Shown here piece by piece: positions 1 through 11,815 of a stretch of DNA of 64,000 nucleotides. The notes beneath the pieces are model-generated. The model searched no databases, was not told where the DNA came from, and saw only the letters and a list, made by a program, of their open reading frames with translations. The stretch is taken from NCBI GenBank assembly GCA_029379385.1, contig CM055611.1, forward strand, positions 7,626,001-7,690,000, in the 5' to 3' direction. The stretch comes from Quillaja saponaria. Lineage: Eukaryota > Streptophyta > Magnoliopsida > Fabales > Quillajaceae. Position 1 is the stretch's first letter. Each line of letters begins with the position of its first letter. Made by a program: the position numbers and the translations under genes.

Positions 1-1240
1 GTAAGATTATATTAATTGAGTACTAAAACCTATACTTGTATTATGTTTGTACCAGATGTTTGTTAACACTATTTTTGCAATGCACAGAATTACATATTGT
101 ACATAAGAAAAAGAGTGAAGTTGTGAAATCTAGATATGAAATGTTGAACTTTACTTTGAAGCCAAAGCAAGTCAATGAAAGGGAAGACGTCTAAAGGATG
201 CTACAATAGCTATATTATCAATCATGAAGATTCCATATTTTGAGCAAGCCTAAATTCAAGGACTGATGGAATACACTCCAAACAGCTAGAAATTCTTGAC
301 AAGATTACAAGACTTCCACTAAGCATTTGACCAAGGACTAAATTGATAAGGACTACACTCCAATGGTCATAATCCAAAGTATATATAAAGAAAACCAGGG
401 CATGGCAAGAAGACATGGAAGAGAATTGAACCAAGGAGAAAAGAGAATCTATGCTTCTAACTAACAAAATCTTGTATCACTCTTAGAGCCAAAAAACCTC
501 CATTATCTATCCTATTAAGATAATTAACCTTTGAGCCTATGTTATAGTATTCTTATCCTAAACTAGAGTGAAGGGGAATAAGAAGGTATCTCCTAGGTTG
601 AGTGAAAACCTAAAGTTGTAAGGAGAATGTATCTCCTAGGTCGAGTGAAGATCTTAACAAGGGAAAATATCTCTTGGGTCGAGTGAAGATCCTAAACCTT
701 AAGAAAGTTGCTTCCCCTTCCTCTGTTTGTAAAGTTGGCAACAAAATTAATGGAACTTACTAAGGAGTGAATTTGGAAGAGTAAACATAAGCATAGTTAG
801 TGGCCAAACTAATATAATTGCTTATGTTTTAATTCTCTCTTGATATTATTGCACCATATTTCATTTTTATTATTTATGCAAGTTTCAAACAAAGTTTTTA
901 TTAAATGGTAGTTTAAGTTGAAATTGATAGTTTACTAGCTAGAACTATCCAAACTTAATTTGATATAGTCTCTGCTTAGTTTAAAACATAATTTGACTAA
1001 AAAAATTTATATTTTGTATTTTCTTATTTGGTTAAATTGGTCAAGTGTCTTACAACTTTGCTTAGTCTATGATTTATAATTTTAAGCTATGCATATGGTT
1101 TTTTCACTATTCTTCCATTGACTTAAACAAGTCCTAAACCTCAATTTTAAATATATTAAACTTGTTAATTTTTCTGTAAAAAGTTTTTAAAGTACCAATT
1201 CACCCCTCCTCCTCCATTGGTTGCTTTTCCTACCAATAAT
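1..1240 (+). repeat. Left LTR of copia element A (5' part lies outside the window)
   Basis: Bases 1 to about 720 match 4646 to about 5290 almost without rearrangement. Both carry the 'attaattgagtacta' motif, the 'gaagacgtctaa'/'cagacgtctaa' stretch and the 'cctaggttgagtgaaaacctaaagtt' stretch. The copy continues to about 1240, where a degraded methionine-tRNA primer-binding site (attagaatcagagttt, close to the TGGTATCAGAGC consensus) begins the internal region. The matching right LTR begins at 3920, about 730 bases earlier in the repeat, so the full LTR was near 2 kb. Seen directly: the repeat and its order. Inferred: LTR identity, from the gag and RNase H remnants between the two copies. Confidence 0.75.
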
Positions 1241-1289
1241 TAGAATCAGAGTTTTGTCTCCTACTCAAGCCTGATAAGCTATTGAGAAA

Positions 1290-2460
1290 ATACCCATAGC
1301 AACTACCAAGATTGTTTTCCCAGAGGGACGTGCAACAAATAGACCTACTCTTTTAGATGGTTCAAACTATGCTTATTGAAAATACCCAATGAAAATTTTC
1401 ATTTGTAGTATTTATTTAAATATTTGAAGAGTTATTCAACATGGTCTTAATGTTTTAAAGGATGCTCAAGGTCATCCTAAAGATGAAAAGGATTTCACTA
1501 AAGATGAGATAGAACTTGTTCAAGTGAACGAAAAGGCCATGAACTTTTTAATATGTGTCATATCCAATGATTTGCATAATCGTATATCTGCTTCGTCAAA
1601 CTGCTCAGGAATTTTGGAAGAAACTTGAAGTTACCTAATAAAGGAACTAATCAAGTGAAGAATTCCAAGATTAGTCTACTTGTTCACAGCTATGAGTTAT
1701 TCAAAATGAAGGATTCCAAGATTAGTCTACTTGTTCACAACTACGAGTATCAATATCATCACCAGCACTCTACATGGACTCCATAAAAGGTCTACAGATG
1801 AAGAAATGGTGAGAGAGATTCTAAGTAGGTTACCTAAAGCTTGGGAAGGCTACAGCTACAATTGAAGCGAAGAATCTCATAAAACTCATACACTAAACTT
1901 GGCAAAGATGAAAAGTGGTAAGCTCGTAGATCAGAAGATGTATAGGAGGTATAATCATATCACTTCTCTATCTTACTTGGAAATGTGAACCTAGGATTAG
2001 TGGTATCCTAGAAATACTACATGTGAATTATTATAATTATCTGATACTGACTTTGTAAGCTATAAGGTTGAAAGAAAAAGTACAAGATGGTACTTGTCAA
2101 TTCTGTGGATTACCCTTAGTTTCATAGGCATAGCAAAAATAGAATTCAGTGGCTCTGTCTACAGCAAAAGCTAAATATATTGCAACTAGAAGCTGCTGCG
2201 TATAAGTTCTATGGATGAAATAACAGTTTTAGGACTACAATTTAAAACTTGATCACATTCCTATTAAATGTGACAACACCAGTGCCATAAATTTTTCCAA
2301 CATTCCAGCACTCTAGAATTAAGACATTGAAATCAAACATCATTTCTTGAGAGATCACGTGCAAAAAGATAATATCATTGATACAAATAATCAATTAGCC
2401 GATATTTTCAAGTAAGCCATTAAGTGAAGATCAATTTTATGCATTAAAGTGAGAAATCGG
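1290..2460 (+). pseudogene. Copia element A internal region: gag joined to RNase H by internal deletion
   Basis: From 1311 the frame gives FPEGRATNRPTLLDGSNYAY, the opening typical of plant copia gag (DUF4219/UBN2 type). Further gag residues run to about 1900 with stops and frameshifts. From about 2040 the sequence jumps to the end of a copia RNase H: a SDTDF-like strand, a degraded AEAEY-like helix near 2170, and an IKCDNTSAINFS motif near 2255 followed by the HHFLRDHV and QLADIF motifs to 2410. Protease, integrase and reverse transcriptase are absent, so this is a non-autonomous deletion derivative. Several stops show it is dead. Confidence 0.75.
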
Positions 2461-3919
2461 TATGACAAACCCACTCTAACTCAATTATAATTTATTTAAA
2501 TCATGTTTATTATTTACTAATACCTTATCATAATTGTTTATTTTTATTTTCTAGGTGCATGTCCAATACATAACAGTAATTACTCAATTCTTGGACCAGG
2601 ATCCAATAAATCAAATTTAGAAATTCTAAAATTCCAAATTTAATTTCCAAGTTAATTTTTGAAATTCAAAATCATGATTTTTTTTTTTTCTAATTTAAAT
2701 AGACTTCAATTTGAGCCGAAATACCATTCATAATTTCGATTATTCTCATAAAAGGAAATTTCTTTTTTTTTTTTTTTCTCTCAACCAATCCCTGAATTTT
2801 TAATTATTTAAATTGCATCTACCCAAAATTCAAATTCATATCTCTCTCTCTCACTTTACTATTTCACTCAAACCCCCTCTTTCTCTATCTCTATAACCCT
2901 GGATAGCTGTAATGAACTCAAGTTCTTACAATGGCATCTTCCACCTAAGGCAAGATTTTCAAAGCCAAAAAAGGAAGCTACACTAAGCCTTCAGAAGAGG
3001 ACCTCTTGATTTGGAGAAGAACTAACTTTATTTTCAACTAACAAATTATTTTTTTCACCTTTTTTTTTTTTTTTTTTTTTTTTTGCTTCTAGTAATTATT
3101 TTTTGATGCTGTCAAATGGGAGAAGAACTGACTTCATCCCACCTATTTTGAATAAGAGGTGAACAATTTATTTTATCTTGGTCTGTTTACTAGGTAATTT
3201 AGAATTGCATTTATTTTTATTTTTATTTTAATATGTATATTTAGGATTCATGGTTCTACTACTTAACACTACTATCTTAAACTATCAATGAATGAGCAGT
3301 GTTTTATGCAGGTTAAAATATTCTTTTAAGTTTTGATGCTTAAATTCTTATTGATGATTATAGTTGATAGCCTATTATGCTTAGATTTAATAGCTCTAAT
3401 GCTTATGTGGATGTTTATATTAAGTTAAGCTCTGTTATTTAGATTGAGTTTAAGTTATTTTAAGCTCTATAGTATTTTAGATTAAGTATCTTATGCAAAT
3501 TCTAAAAGATTTAAGCTCTGAAGTTTAACAAAGTAGTATGCAAATTGCTCTGATGCTCTAAAGTATTCTTCTGACACTTGTAAGCAGAAAGAAAATGAAA
3601 TAAATAATAATTTGATGCAAGAACCGTGAAATGATTATACTATTATGCAAAATATCACTTCTTCAACATATATGATACAATTTTTTTTTCCTCTAATACA
3701 TGTGAATATATTGTGAAGAAAATTCCTTACAATAGATATATTGATTAAGTGATTCTATCACATGATAAACAATTGGTATCATTTTGAGTTTTAATACTAA
3801 CTAAGGGGGAGATCTTTATCTCTCTTATATCTGTTTGTTATATGCTTTTGATATAATTGATATAAAATTTGTATTTATATTATCTTCATAAAAAAAAAAT
3901 TATTAAAAAAAAAGGAGAT
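2461..3919 (+). other. Noncoding 3' internal region of copia element A
   Basis: About 1.4 kb between the RNase H remnant and the right LTR. It holds long poly-T runs (2679, 2765, 3059-3084), a pyrimidine-rich 'ctctctctctc' patch near 2840 and no supportable ORF. Purine tracts at 3803-3811 (aaggggga) and 3908-3918 (aaaaaggagat) sit before the right LTR; the second is directly against it and is the better polypurine-tract candidate. Such a spacer is seen in some long-LTR copia lineages, but no extra gene can be claimed here. Confidence 0.5.
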
Positions 3920-5295
3920 TGTTAATTCTAAGGCTACCTGATGATTTTGAAGATAACAATTGTGGTCCCAAACTTATATTTATTCATATCATGCTTAGTT
4001 ATAAAACTCTAATGAAGTTACCTGTATCATGCTTAGTCCAATGCTTATTATTGTTTCTCTCATGCTTTGTTTATTACTACTCAAACTAGTGATATACTTG
4101 TAAGTTTAAAATTAATCTCATGATTTATTCTTGCTATATTATTGCTAACATTGATTTGCATAATTTATGAAAATATCTATTATTTAATTTCGAAAAGTTT
4201 TCATGATTTAAGTCAACTCTTTTTGGTTGATTTAATACCTATAAACATTCGAAACTTAAATTATAAACATTTCCTAAAATACAGTGGCATACTGCATATT
4301 TCAATTTTATATGAAACCAGGTGAGTCTTGAATATATCCTAGACTTAGTATGTGTGATTTATGTAAATTAGCTTTTACGCTAATTTTTACCATGATCGAT
4401 ATTCCCATTAAATGAATTATTGATTGCATGAATATACCTCTTTCCTTTATTGGTGTTGATTTCAAAATGGAATTAACTTACCTTTTTAGACATATTCTTT
4501 AATGCATATGTCTTCAAATTACTGACATAAGTATTTATTTTTGCTACTGAAAAATTATATGAGTTTTAAATGAAGTCAACTAGACTTTAATTGAAAATAT
4601 TCTAAGAAATATTATTGCTACTATATATGTAAATTAGTATTGGTATTTATGATTATATTAATTGAGTACTAATACTTATACTTAGAAAAAGTATATTCTT
4701 CTTGTGTTATGTTTCTAATAGATGTTTGTGAAATTGTTTTTACAAAGCACAGAACTACATATGACACATAAGAAACTAAGAGTGTAACTGTGAAGTTTAA
4801 ATATTAAATGTTGAACATTACTTGAAGCCCAAAAATTCAATGAATGGGCAGACGTCTAAGGAATTACTACAATGACTAGATTATCAAACATAAAGATTCC
4901 ATATTCAGATCAAGCCTAAATTCATGGACAATGGAATACGCTCCAAATGGCTGAAAAATCTTCATAAGATTACGAGACTTCTAGAAGCCTTTGATCAAGA
5001 AAAAAAACCTAAGTTCACAAAGACCACACTCCAATGGTCATAATTCCAAAGTTTATGTAAAGAGGATACAAACAAGGCAAGAAGACATCGAAGAGAATTT
5101 GTACTTCTAACCTACAAAATCTTGTTACTCTTAGAGCCAAAACACCTCCATTTTCTATCCTATTAAAAGGATTAACCTTTAAGCCTTATGTTGTAAAAGA
5201 GTTAATGAAAAAAGGGAGGTATTTCCTAGGTTGAGTGAAAACCTAAAGTTACAAGGGGTAGGTATCTCTTAAGTAAAGCGAAGGTCTAAGCTATG
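3920..5295 (+). repeat. Right LTR of copia element A, truncated at its 3' end
   Basis: Starts with TGTTAATTCTAAGG directly after a purine tract. From 4646 it repeats the sequence at the window start. Homology stops at about 5290, where it abuts a different repeat family (5310 onward), so roughly the last 500 bases of the LTR are missing. A 60-codon reading frame at 4142-4324 has no recognisable family and lies in noncoding LTR; it is not annotated as a gene. Confidence 0.7.
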
Positions 5296-7845
5296 GAAAG
5301 TATCCTTACTAAAATAAATTTGTTTGCTGAAACTTATAATAATTTATTAAAAATTTTGGCATAAATTCCCTGTAAAAGTGGAACATGCCTAAAAAATATA
5401 AACACATATTCCTGTTACTATACAATAACAACAACAACCACAAAAATAACAAGGAGCTCTACTCTGATTCTTATCACAATAACAAATAACTAGACCATTA
5501 CATTACATAAGATTAGACTTCCCCATAGCTCTAGTGTGATTGTAAACATGAATCCTTTGAAGAGTTACCTTGCTGCCCAAAACTCGGCAAGTCCAGTATT
5601 GATAATTGTTGTTTAGTGAGATCTTGTTACTAAAAAGAAAAAAAAATCAACAAAGAGAGGGATGAGTCCTATGGATTCCATGAGTGGAAAAGCATACCTA
5701 AAAGGTATTAGCATCACTAAACACACTTATATGATATATAATCAACTAATATTAATATATCATATAAATAACTAATAAAATTACACATATTCAATTACAG
5801 AATTCTAAAGCATCATAAACATAGTTCAAGTAACACTTTGTGTAATCCAATCACAAAAATCAAAGCACCCCAAATCATACAAAGCAAGTAAAGGGCCAAC
5901 TGAGCAACTCAACCCCGTACACAACCTCCCATCGGGTATTTTTGCTCTCACACACCAAATAGAATTAGAAATGAAATCACTGAAACCCTTCTTTGAATCC
6001 ACCCATCGGGGCTGAGCACTCAATTTTTTTTTTAAAAAAAAAAACACTTATCAAAAAACTTTCATATCAGAATATTAAATTAAAACATCCTAGGTGCACC
6101 TAAATTTCATTTTCAGAAATAAAATCATTTTAGAAAAATTACTTTGTTGGCCCTTATCAACCACAAACAATTACAAACATCAAATACAATCCACATAATT
6201 CAATCATAGCAATACAATTCTTATTTGCCTCTATATAATATATATATACACAAATATATCAAACAATCAAATAAATTAATCTAGCAACCAAGGGGTAACA
6301 ATTAACTACTCACTGGTTTAAAAATTTTATTTGTCACTTCCTCTTGTGCTCATGTGTGTCATCAGGCCCAAAGAAGGGCTCGAAACTGAAATTCATATTT
6401 TCAAATAATTCTTAGTTCATAAACATTATTGTGATAATCTTTTAATTATTAAGCTTATATATCAACTTATATAGGTTTCTTTATAAAAGTTTTCTATTAA
6501 GCCATTACATGTCAAGTAGTATGAATTGTACTTTATGTAATAAGGTTGATAATGAAGAGAGATTTTATATGTCTTGACAATGCATAAGGTAGAAGGAAAC
6601 AATTAGAAAAGATAGAAAACACTAGTAAGTTAAAGATGTTGAAACTATCCAAACTTGGAGTTTGGACCAGTGTTCACTCTAAAAGTCATATCTTCCTTTA
6701 GGAAATTCCAAATCTAGTTATGTAGAATTTATTAAATACTAGACACGTGTAGCTTTATAATAGTATATCATTTGAAATTTTTAGATTTATATATGAATAC
6801 AGTATATTCTTTGAAGTTGCATCAAATTATGCAAAACGCAGGATTTTGGCAGCTATAACCGTATCTTAGTTATTTGAACATCACTTTCCCTAGGAAAAAG
6901 AAAATCGAATTTTGTTTGTTGGATTTATTAATAGACAAGTATATATTTCCATATAGGTATCATATGCATTATTTGGATGTGTATATTAGTACAGTTAATT
7001 ATTTAAATTTAACTCCTTTTAGGCATTTCACAACCTCTTTGGATATATGTTTATTTTCACTTACATACTTAATCATCTTTAATAAAACCAAGTTGAAACA
7101 TTAACTTTGAGAAGTTAGATACTTTCTTATTTTAGAAACTTTTTCTAAAATCAGCCTTGAACTCACTTGATTCTTCATATAAATAAAAATATAGCACTCG
7201 TAAAATTCCTAGTTGCCAACCTTTGATTCCAATGTTTATAGAATTCTCCTACTCGAGAATCAAATTATGAAACTCTCTAGTATATTGTTTCAAGATGTTA
7301 GGAATAACTTTCATTCAGAGGTCCTAAGCTAATTCCTTCCACAACCTCTGACAAAGTCTTTTGGATTGACTAAGGTTCAATAAAAATCCTGCATGACCTA
7401 ACTGTAGTCCAACAACGGTACCAATAAATATACTTGGAACTAGGTTACAAAATTTTACAAAAAACATCCCAAGACCCTAACCTATATTTTCTCTTTTAAA
7501 CTCTTAATTTAATTCAGTCCTGAAAACACCTAAAATACAAGATTTCTCTAACCTAAAAAATTTGGCCCTGCACCCCTTCAAGAACCCTTTTACTATCATT
7601 TTCCAACACTCTACTCACAACTAACCTTCTCTAGTTCATACCTATTACTCACTTTCATCAAATCCTCAATTCACCACATTAATCAATCATTATCTACTCT
7701 TGTTTATGAACTTTTTATTCAAATTCCAACAACAACTACTCACTAAGACTTAAATCTACCATGTTTTACTCATAAGGTCATAACTAGGTTCGTGTAAACA
7801 TTATATCAAACACCTTAACCACATGACTTACTTTTATAGATGAAG

Positions 7846-7882
<37 letters not shown>
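7846..7882. repeat. TA dinucleotide microsatellite
   Basis: An uninterrupted run of AT/TA units inside copy 1 of repeat family L. A TA or CA/TA microsatellite recurs at the matching place in the other copies (56,544-56,563; a short one near 10,890), so it is an ancestral feature of the family. Confidence 0.9.
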
Positions 7883-7886
<4 letters not shown>

Positions 7887-8399
7887 ATCCCAATTTAATC
7901 AACATACCACATCAATTCCACATTTCCAATAATTCCCACATTAGTTTTAAAATTAGCTTAATTTTTTCGAAGATATTACCTACTTAAATCATAAAGATTT
8001 AATAATAATCCACACCAAACCCCTATTGTTCAACTTTATAATTTATCTTTTTCCAATTATTAACTAACCTCTTATAACTACTATTATCTAATTTAATTCA
8101 CCTAGTTAATTATATCAATAATCTTCGTCCTTATTGCAATAGAAAGAAAAATAGTTGCTAATAGTTGGATGGTTCTAGCATCTGTGCAAATGGTCAACTA
8201 TATGATTCATTGTATGAAGATATATGTGCTTGTAGTGAAATAGATATTCTAGGGACTACTAGCCTAGACACAGACTAGTGAAAGACAAATTTAAAATAAT
8301 GCAGTAGCATTGGTGTTGCTTAAAAAAGAGAGAATACAAGTGGGTTCAGCTTGATGAGTAGTAAAAGTGGTTGCCCTATTCCCCTTCTACTCCTAAAAT

Positions 8400-8830
8400 T
8401 ACAATGTTGTGTTCTGGGTTAGACTCAAATATTGAAGATATGGAAACATTCAAATCAGATTCATTAGCAACTTTTTCTGCAAGACTAATTGACAAGATCA
8501 ACTAAAGTGATGCTAGGTGTAAAGCCCTGATGCTGCTTACTTTAACACCAATGCAAAGGATGCATATATACACTCCATTGACCGCAAAGGTTTGATGTGC
8601 TTATGTACAAAAAAAAAAAAAAAAAAAGGTTTGATGTGCTTGAAAAGGTTGCTGGTCAAGTATTGAAGGATAGTTCTCCTCAATATTAGTAGAAGGAATT
8701 CAAATTCGCATTCAAGGAAGAAGCAAAGGATGTTGAATCATTCTGCTATCAACTTGTTGAAATGGAAGAGGATACCATCAAAGGAGTTTCAAGCTACAGC
8801 ATACTAGGTTGAATAGAAGTAGATGTAGCC
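8400..8830 (+). pseudogene. Broken host-like coding fragment, family not identified
   Basis: Three frames read in turn give coherent protein-like sequence. First ARLIDKIN then a stop, then SDARCKALMLL; next a TNAKDAYIHSIDRKG segment; then FDVLEKVAGQVLKD, two stops, KEFKFAFKEEAKDVES and FCYQLVEMEED. It resembles the C-terminal part of a conserved plant protein that I cannot name with confidence. At least three stops and two frameshifts break it. There is no intron in the stretch, so a captured exon or a retrocopy are both possible. It sits inside repeat family L, where copies 2 and 3 have no counterpart. Confidence 0.45.
8586..8641 (+). mobile_element. Tiny poly-A insertion with 17-bp target duplication
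   Basis: The 17-mer aaaggtttgatgtgctt occurs at 8586-8602 and again at 8625-8641. Between them lie only 'atgtac' and a run of A. A long direct repeat flanking a short A-tailed insert is the signature of target-primed reverse transcription by LINE machinery, here leaving an extremely 5'-truncated product. It interrupts the coding fragment around it, so it is younger than that fragment. Confidence 0.6.
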
Positions 8831-9184
8831 AACTTGGGACAAATTTTTTGATTTTATTTCCATAGTAATATCTCATACCTAATTACAACAAGTTGCATTC
8901 AAACATTTCAGAATGTACTTTAAAATTTATCCGGTCACAACAGTTGGTTAAAATTTATAATTCATATTTGTTCTTATTATACATATTTATAGTTGTATCT
9001 ATATAGTAAATATTTATTTACTCTAATTCACAGTATTTACTAATTCAATTCCTTTTATACTAATGCTATTTATCATCATTCCTAAATGTACACATTGATA
9101 TTTATTTATTTAAAATTTTTATGCTATCTCAGATTTAACGTGATTGCACCACATGGTCCTAACGTTGCAATACCAGGTTATAAC

Positions 9185-11170
9185 AACTATACAATCAAAT
9201 CAATTCAATCAATTCAATCAAAACAATCAAAACAATCAAAGCACACAAATGACTAATAGAGTAACTCAATCCTGCACACCAATATCTCCCACTAGGTAAT
9301 TTTGCACCCACACACCAAATAGAATTATATATGGAAACACTGAAATACAGAATCACTGAAATCTTTATACCTCCTCCCAACTCCACCCACCGAGGCTGAG
9401 TTACTCGAATATTTTTAAAACACTTATCAAATCAGAATATCTTAGAATATCCTAGGTGCAACAGGATTCTTTTTCAAAAATAAAATCATTTTGGAGAAAA
9501 ATCAATTTGTTGGCCGTTATCAAACATAAACAACATCACACATCAACATAATTCACTTAAGTCAATCATGGCAATACAATTCTTATTTACCACCATATAA
9601 CATATATATATACACACACACACACACATCAAAACAAACAAACACACTAATCTAGTAACCAAAATATAGTAGTTAAACTTCTCACCATTTACCAATTTTA
9701 CTCATCACTCCCTCTTGTGTTCACGTGCGTCATTAGCTCAACCATAATTTTCAGAGATACAATTAAATTTTCCAAGTGTTACTTAATTTTTCCATTTTAT
9801 AGGTTATTAATTTTTAATTATGAAAATCTATAGCTATTAAGTTTCAAGTATTTATTTAAAATTTACTTCTCTTAGACATTTTCATTTTACCTTGGAGATA
9901 TGTTTGATTTTAACTTATATACCTAACCAATTTCAACAAAACCAAGCTCAAATATTATTTCTAGGACGTTAGCTATCTTTCTTATTTAGAAAAATCACCT
10001 AAAATTAGTCTTGAACCCACTCAATCCTCACAAGAACACAAATAGGGTAACTCGCACAATTTCTAGTTGTTAACCTTGGATTCCAATGTTTATAGAATTC
10101 TCATACTTGGGAATTAAATTATGAAACTTTCCAGTATAGTTTATAAAGATGTTAGGAACATTTAATCTTCATCACCCTGCTCCTAATTCATCCTTTAAGA
10201 TCCTCCAAACTCAATTACACCAAAACAAGTTCAATTAGGACTCGAAAATCACAACTATGACTTCTAACACCTTTAAAGTACACACCACATGAAATTAAAA
10301 CCTTCCAAGCTCTATATGTGTCCTTCAATATGTTAAGAATAACTTTTATTTAGAGGTCGTAAGCTAATTCAAAGTATAACCCCATACAAAGTCCTCTGGA
10401 CTGACTGAAGCTCGCCTAAAATCCTACACTAACCTAGCTGCAATCCAATAGCTCTATCGATAAATATACTTTGTATCAAGTTACCAAAATTTCTAGATAT
10501 CATCCCAAGACAATAAGCTACACTTCTTCTTTAGAAATCCTAAATTAATTCAGTCCCAAAAACACCCAAAATACAAGATTTCTATAACCTATAAAGTCTG
10601 CCCCTTCTTCACCTTCAATTAACCACTCTACCCATATTTCTATCATTCTACCTACGACTAATCACCCTTTGTTTCTACTCACTACTCACTTTCATTAAAT
10701 CCTTAAATCACAACATTAATCAACAATTATTTACTCTTGTTCTCGAACTTTTTATTCAAATTCAATTAATCTGTAACCACAAAGATTTGATTATACTTAG
10801 TTTTAATCCTTCCATTGCAACTAGTTTCTTTTAAGCCTTCTATCAAACATCTTATGTACATAACTTCCTTCTATTGATGTGTGTGTAAACATATATATAC
10901 TATACCAAGAATTTCAATTCCCATCTTATTTATATTTAAACATTGAATGCAAAGTTGTATTTGTTCTTTGTAATTCATCCAAAATTACACTAGATACTTC
11001 CAATATAATATACTAAGTTTCCATATTTTTTCTCTTTTCCAATAATCACTGACTATAATTTTTATTTTTTTTATCCTTTGTCCATAGCTTTTTATTCCAA
11101 TACACCTAATCTTTAAACTAACTCATCAACCTACTTGAAAAGCAATTAAACTAGGAAATTCTTATGAATC
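9185..11170 (+). repeat. Repeat family L, copy 2 (interrupted; its tail may be at 24,476-24,651)
   Basis: Begins directly after the 'ggttataaca' end of copy 1 with caatcaaatcaattcaatc-type repeats, then follows the family order: 'caaatagaatta' (9317), 'gaggctgag' (9391), 'gttggccgttatcaaacataaaca' (9510), 'ttcacgtgcgtcatta' (9720) and on to about 11,170. A CA microsatellite is at 9604-9629. Homology is lost near 11,170. A family-like 3' end ending gggttataaca reappears at 24,651, which suggests that the pararetrovirus block lies inside this copy; that is inference. Confidence 0.5.
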
Positions 11171-11815
11171 CTCTTGAATTTACAACATGTAGAAGAATCA
11201 TAGTTATCTGACAGAGGCAATGAAATTCTTGATGCGGCATAAGAATGTCAGTGAATCTTAACTTTTAATAGTATCGTCTTTAAAGATACACTGGGTTCTC
11301 TTAAGGGTAGAGCCAACAAAAGCTTTCGTTCTACATGCCTAGTTAATTAATCTCCTTCATGGGTTGTTGAAATAGTTCTTGTATACATCATGGCAGTAGA
11401 GCCCAAAATGTCATCCCCAAATCCACAAGCCTTAAAGAATAACTAAAAAAATTGAGGGAACACATTAGGAACTAAGGTTTGTACACTTATGCACATGTAA
11501 AGAAATATGAGTGTCATGAATTACTGGACTAGAAAACATAAATATTTTAGTAGAATTGATTTGGCTAGCACCTTTTAGTTCAAATTCCAAACCTTTACAA
11601 ATATAATTATCATTTTCTTGCACAAAAGGATAAATTTTATGAAAGCATCAAAGTTTAAACACTCAAGTGTGATAAGATCATTAAAGAGTTACCTCTCATT
11701 CTCTAAACAAAGTTCATGGCTGCAAGGCAAATAAGAAAGAGAAGCTCACTGCAACACAAAACGCTACAAAATTCATGAAGACAAGCAAAAAAATGTAGGA
11801 AGTGTTATTGGATAA
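11171..11815. other. Unassigned intergenic sequence
   Basis: No reading frame longer than a few dozen codons makes sense on either strand, and I recognise no repeat family. Base composition is like the surroundings. Confidence 0.5.

Larger units (their letters stand above)
5310..9184 (+). repeat. Long LTR-like repeat family L, copy 1 (5' truncated, with an inserted gene fragment)
   Basis: Homologous in order to 54345-57850 and to 9185-11170. Shared blocks include 'aaaattttggca', 'ggaacatgcc', 'gtgagtcctat..actccatga', 'caaatagaatta', 'ggggctgagcactcaatttt', 'tttgttggccc' and 'caagattt'. It probably ends at 9184 with 'ggttataaca', matching the family 3' end (ggattataaca at 57850, gggttataaca at 24651). 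The 5' end of the family (TGTCACACCCC at 54191) is missing. No credible protein is encoded. The TG..CA ends and size suggest LTRs of a large, probably gypsy-type, element, but no internal region was found. Confidence 0.6.

Noticed and set aside
5826..6047. Minus-strand frame with a similar frame at 9195-9386 and 54,806-55,012
   Set aside because: They look alike only because the three repeat family L copies are homologous DNA; lengths and stops differ and no codon-level conservation or known motif is visible.
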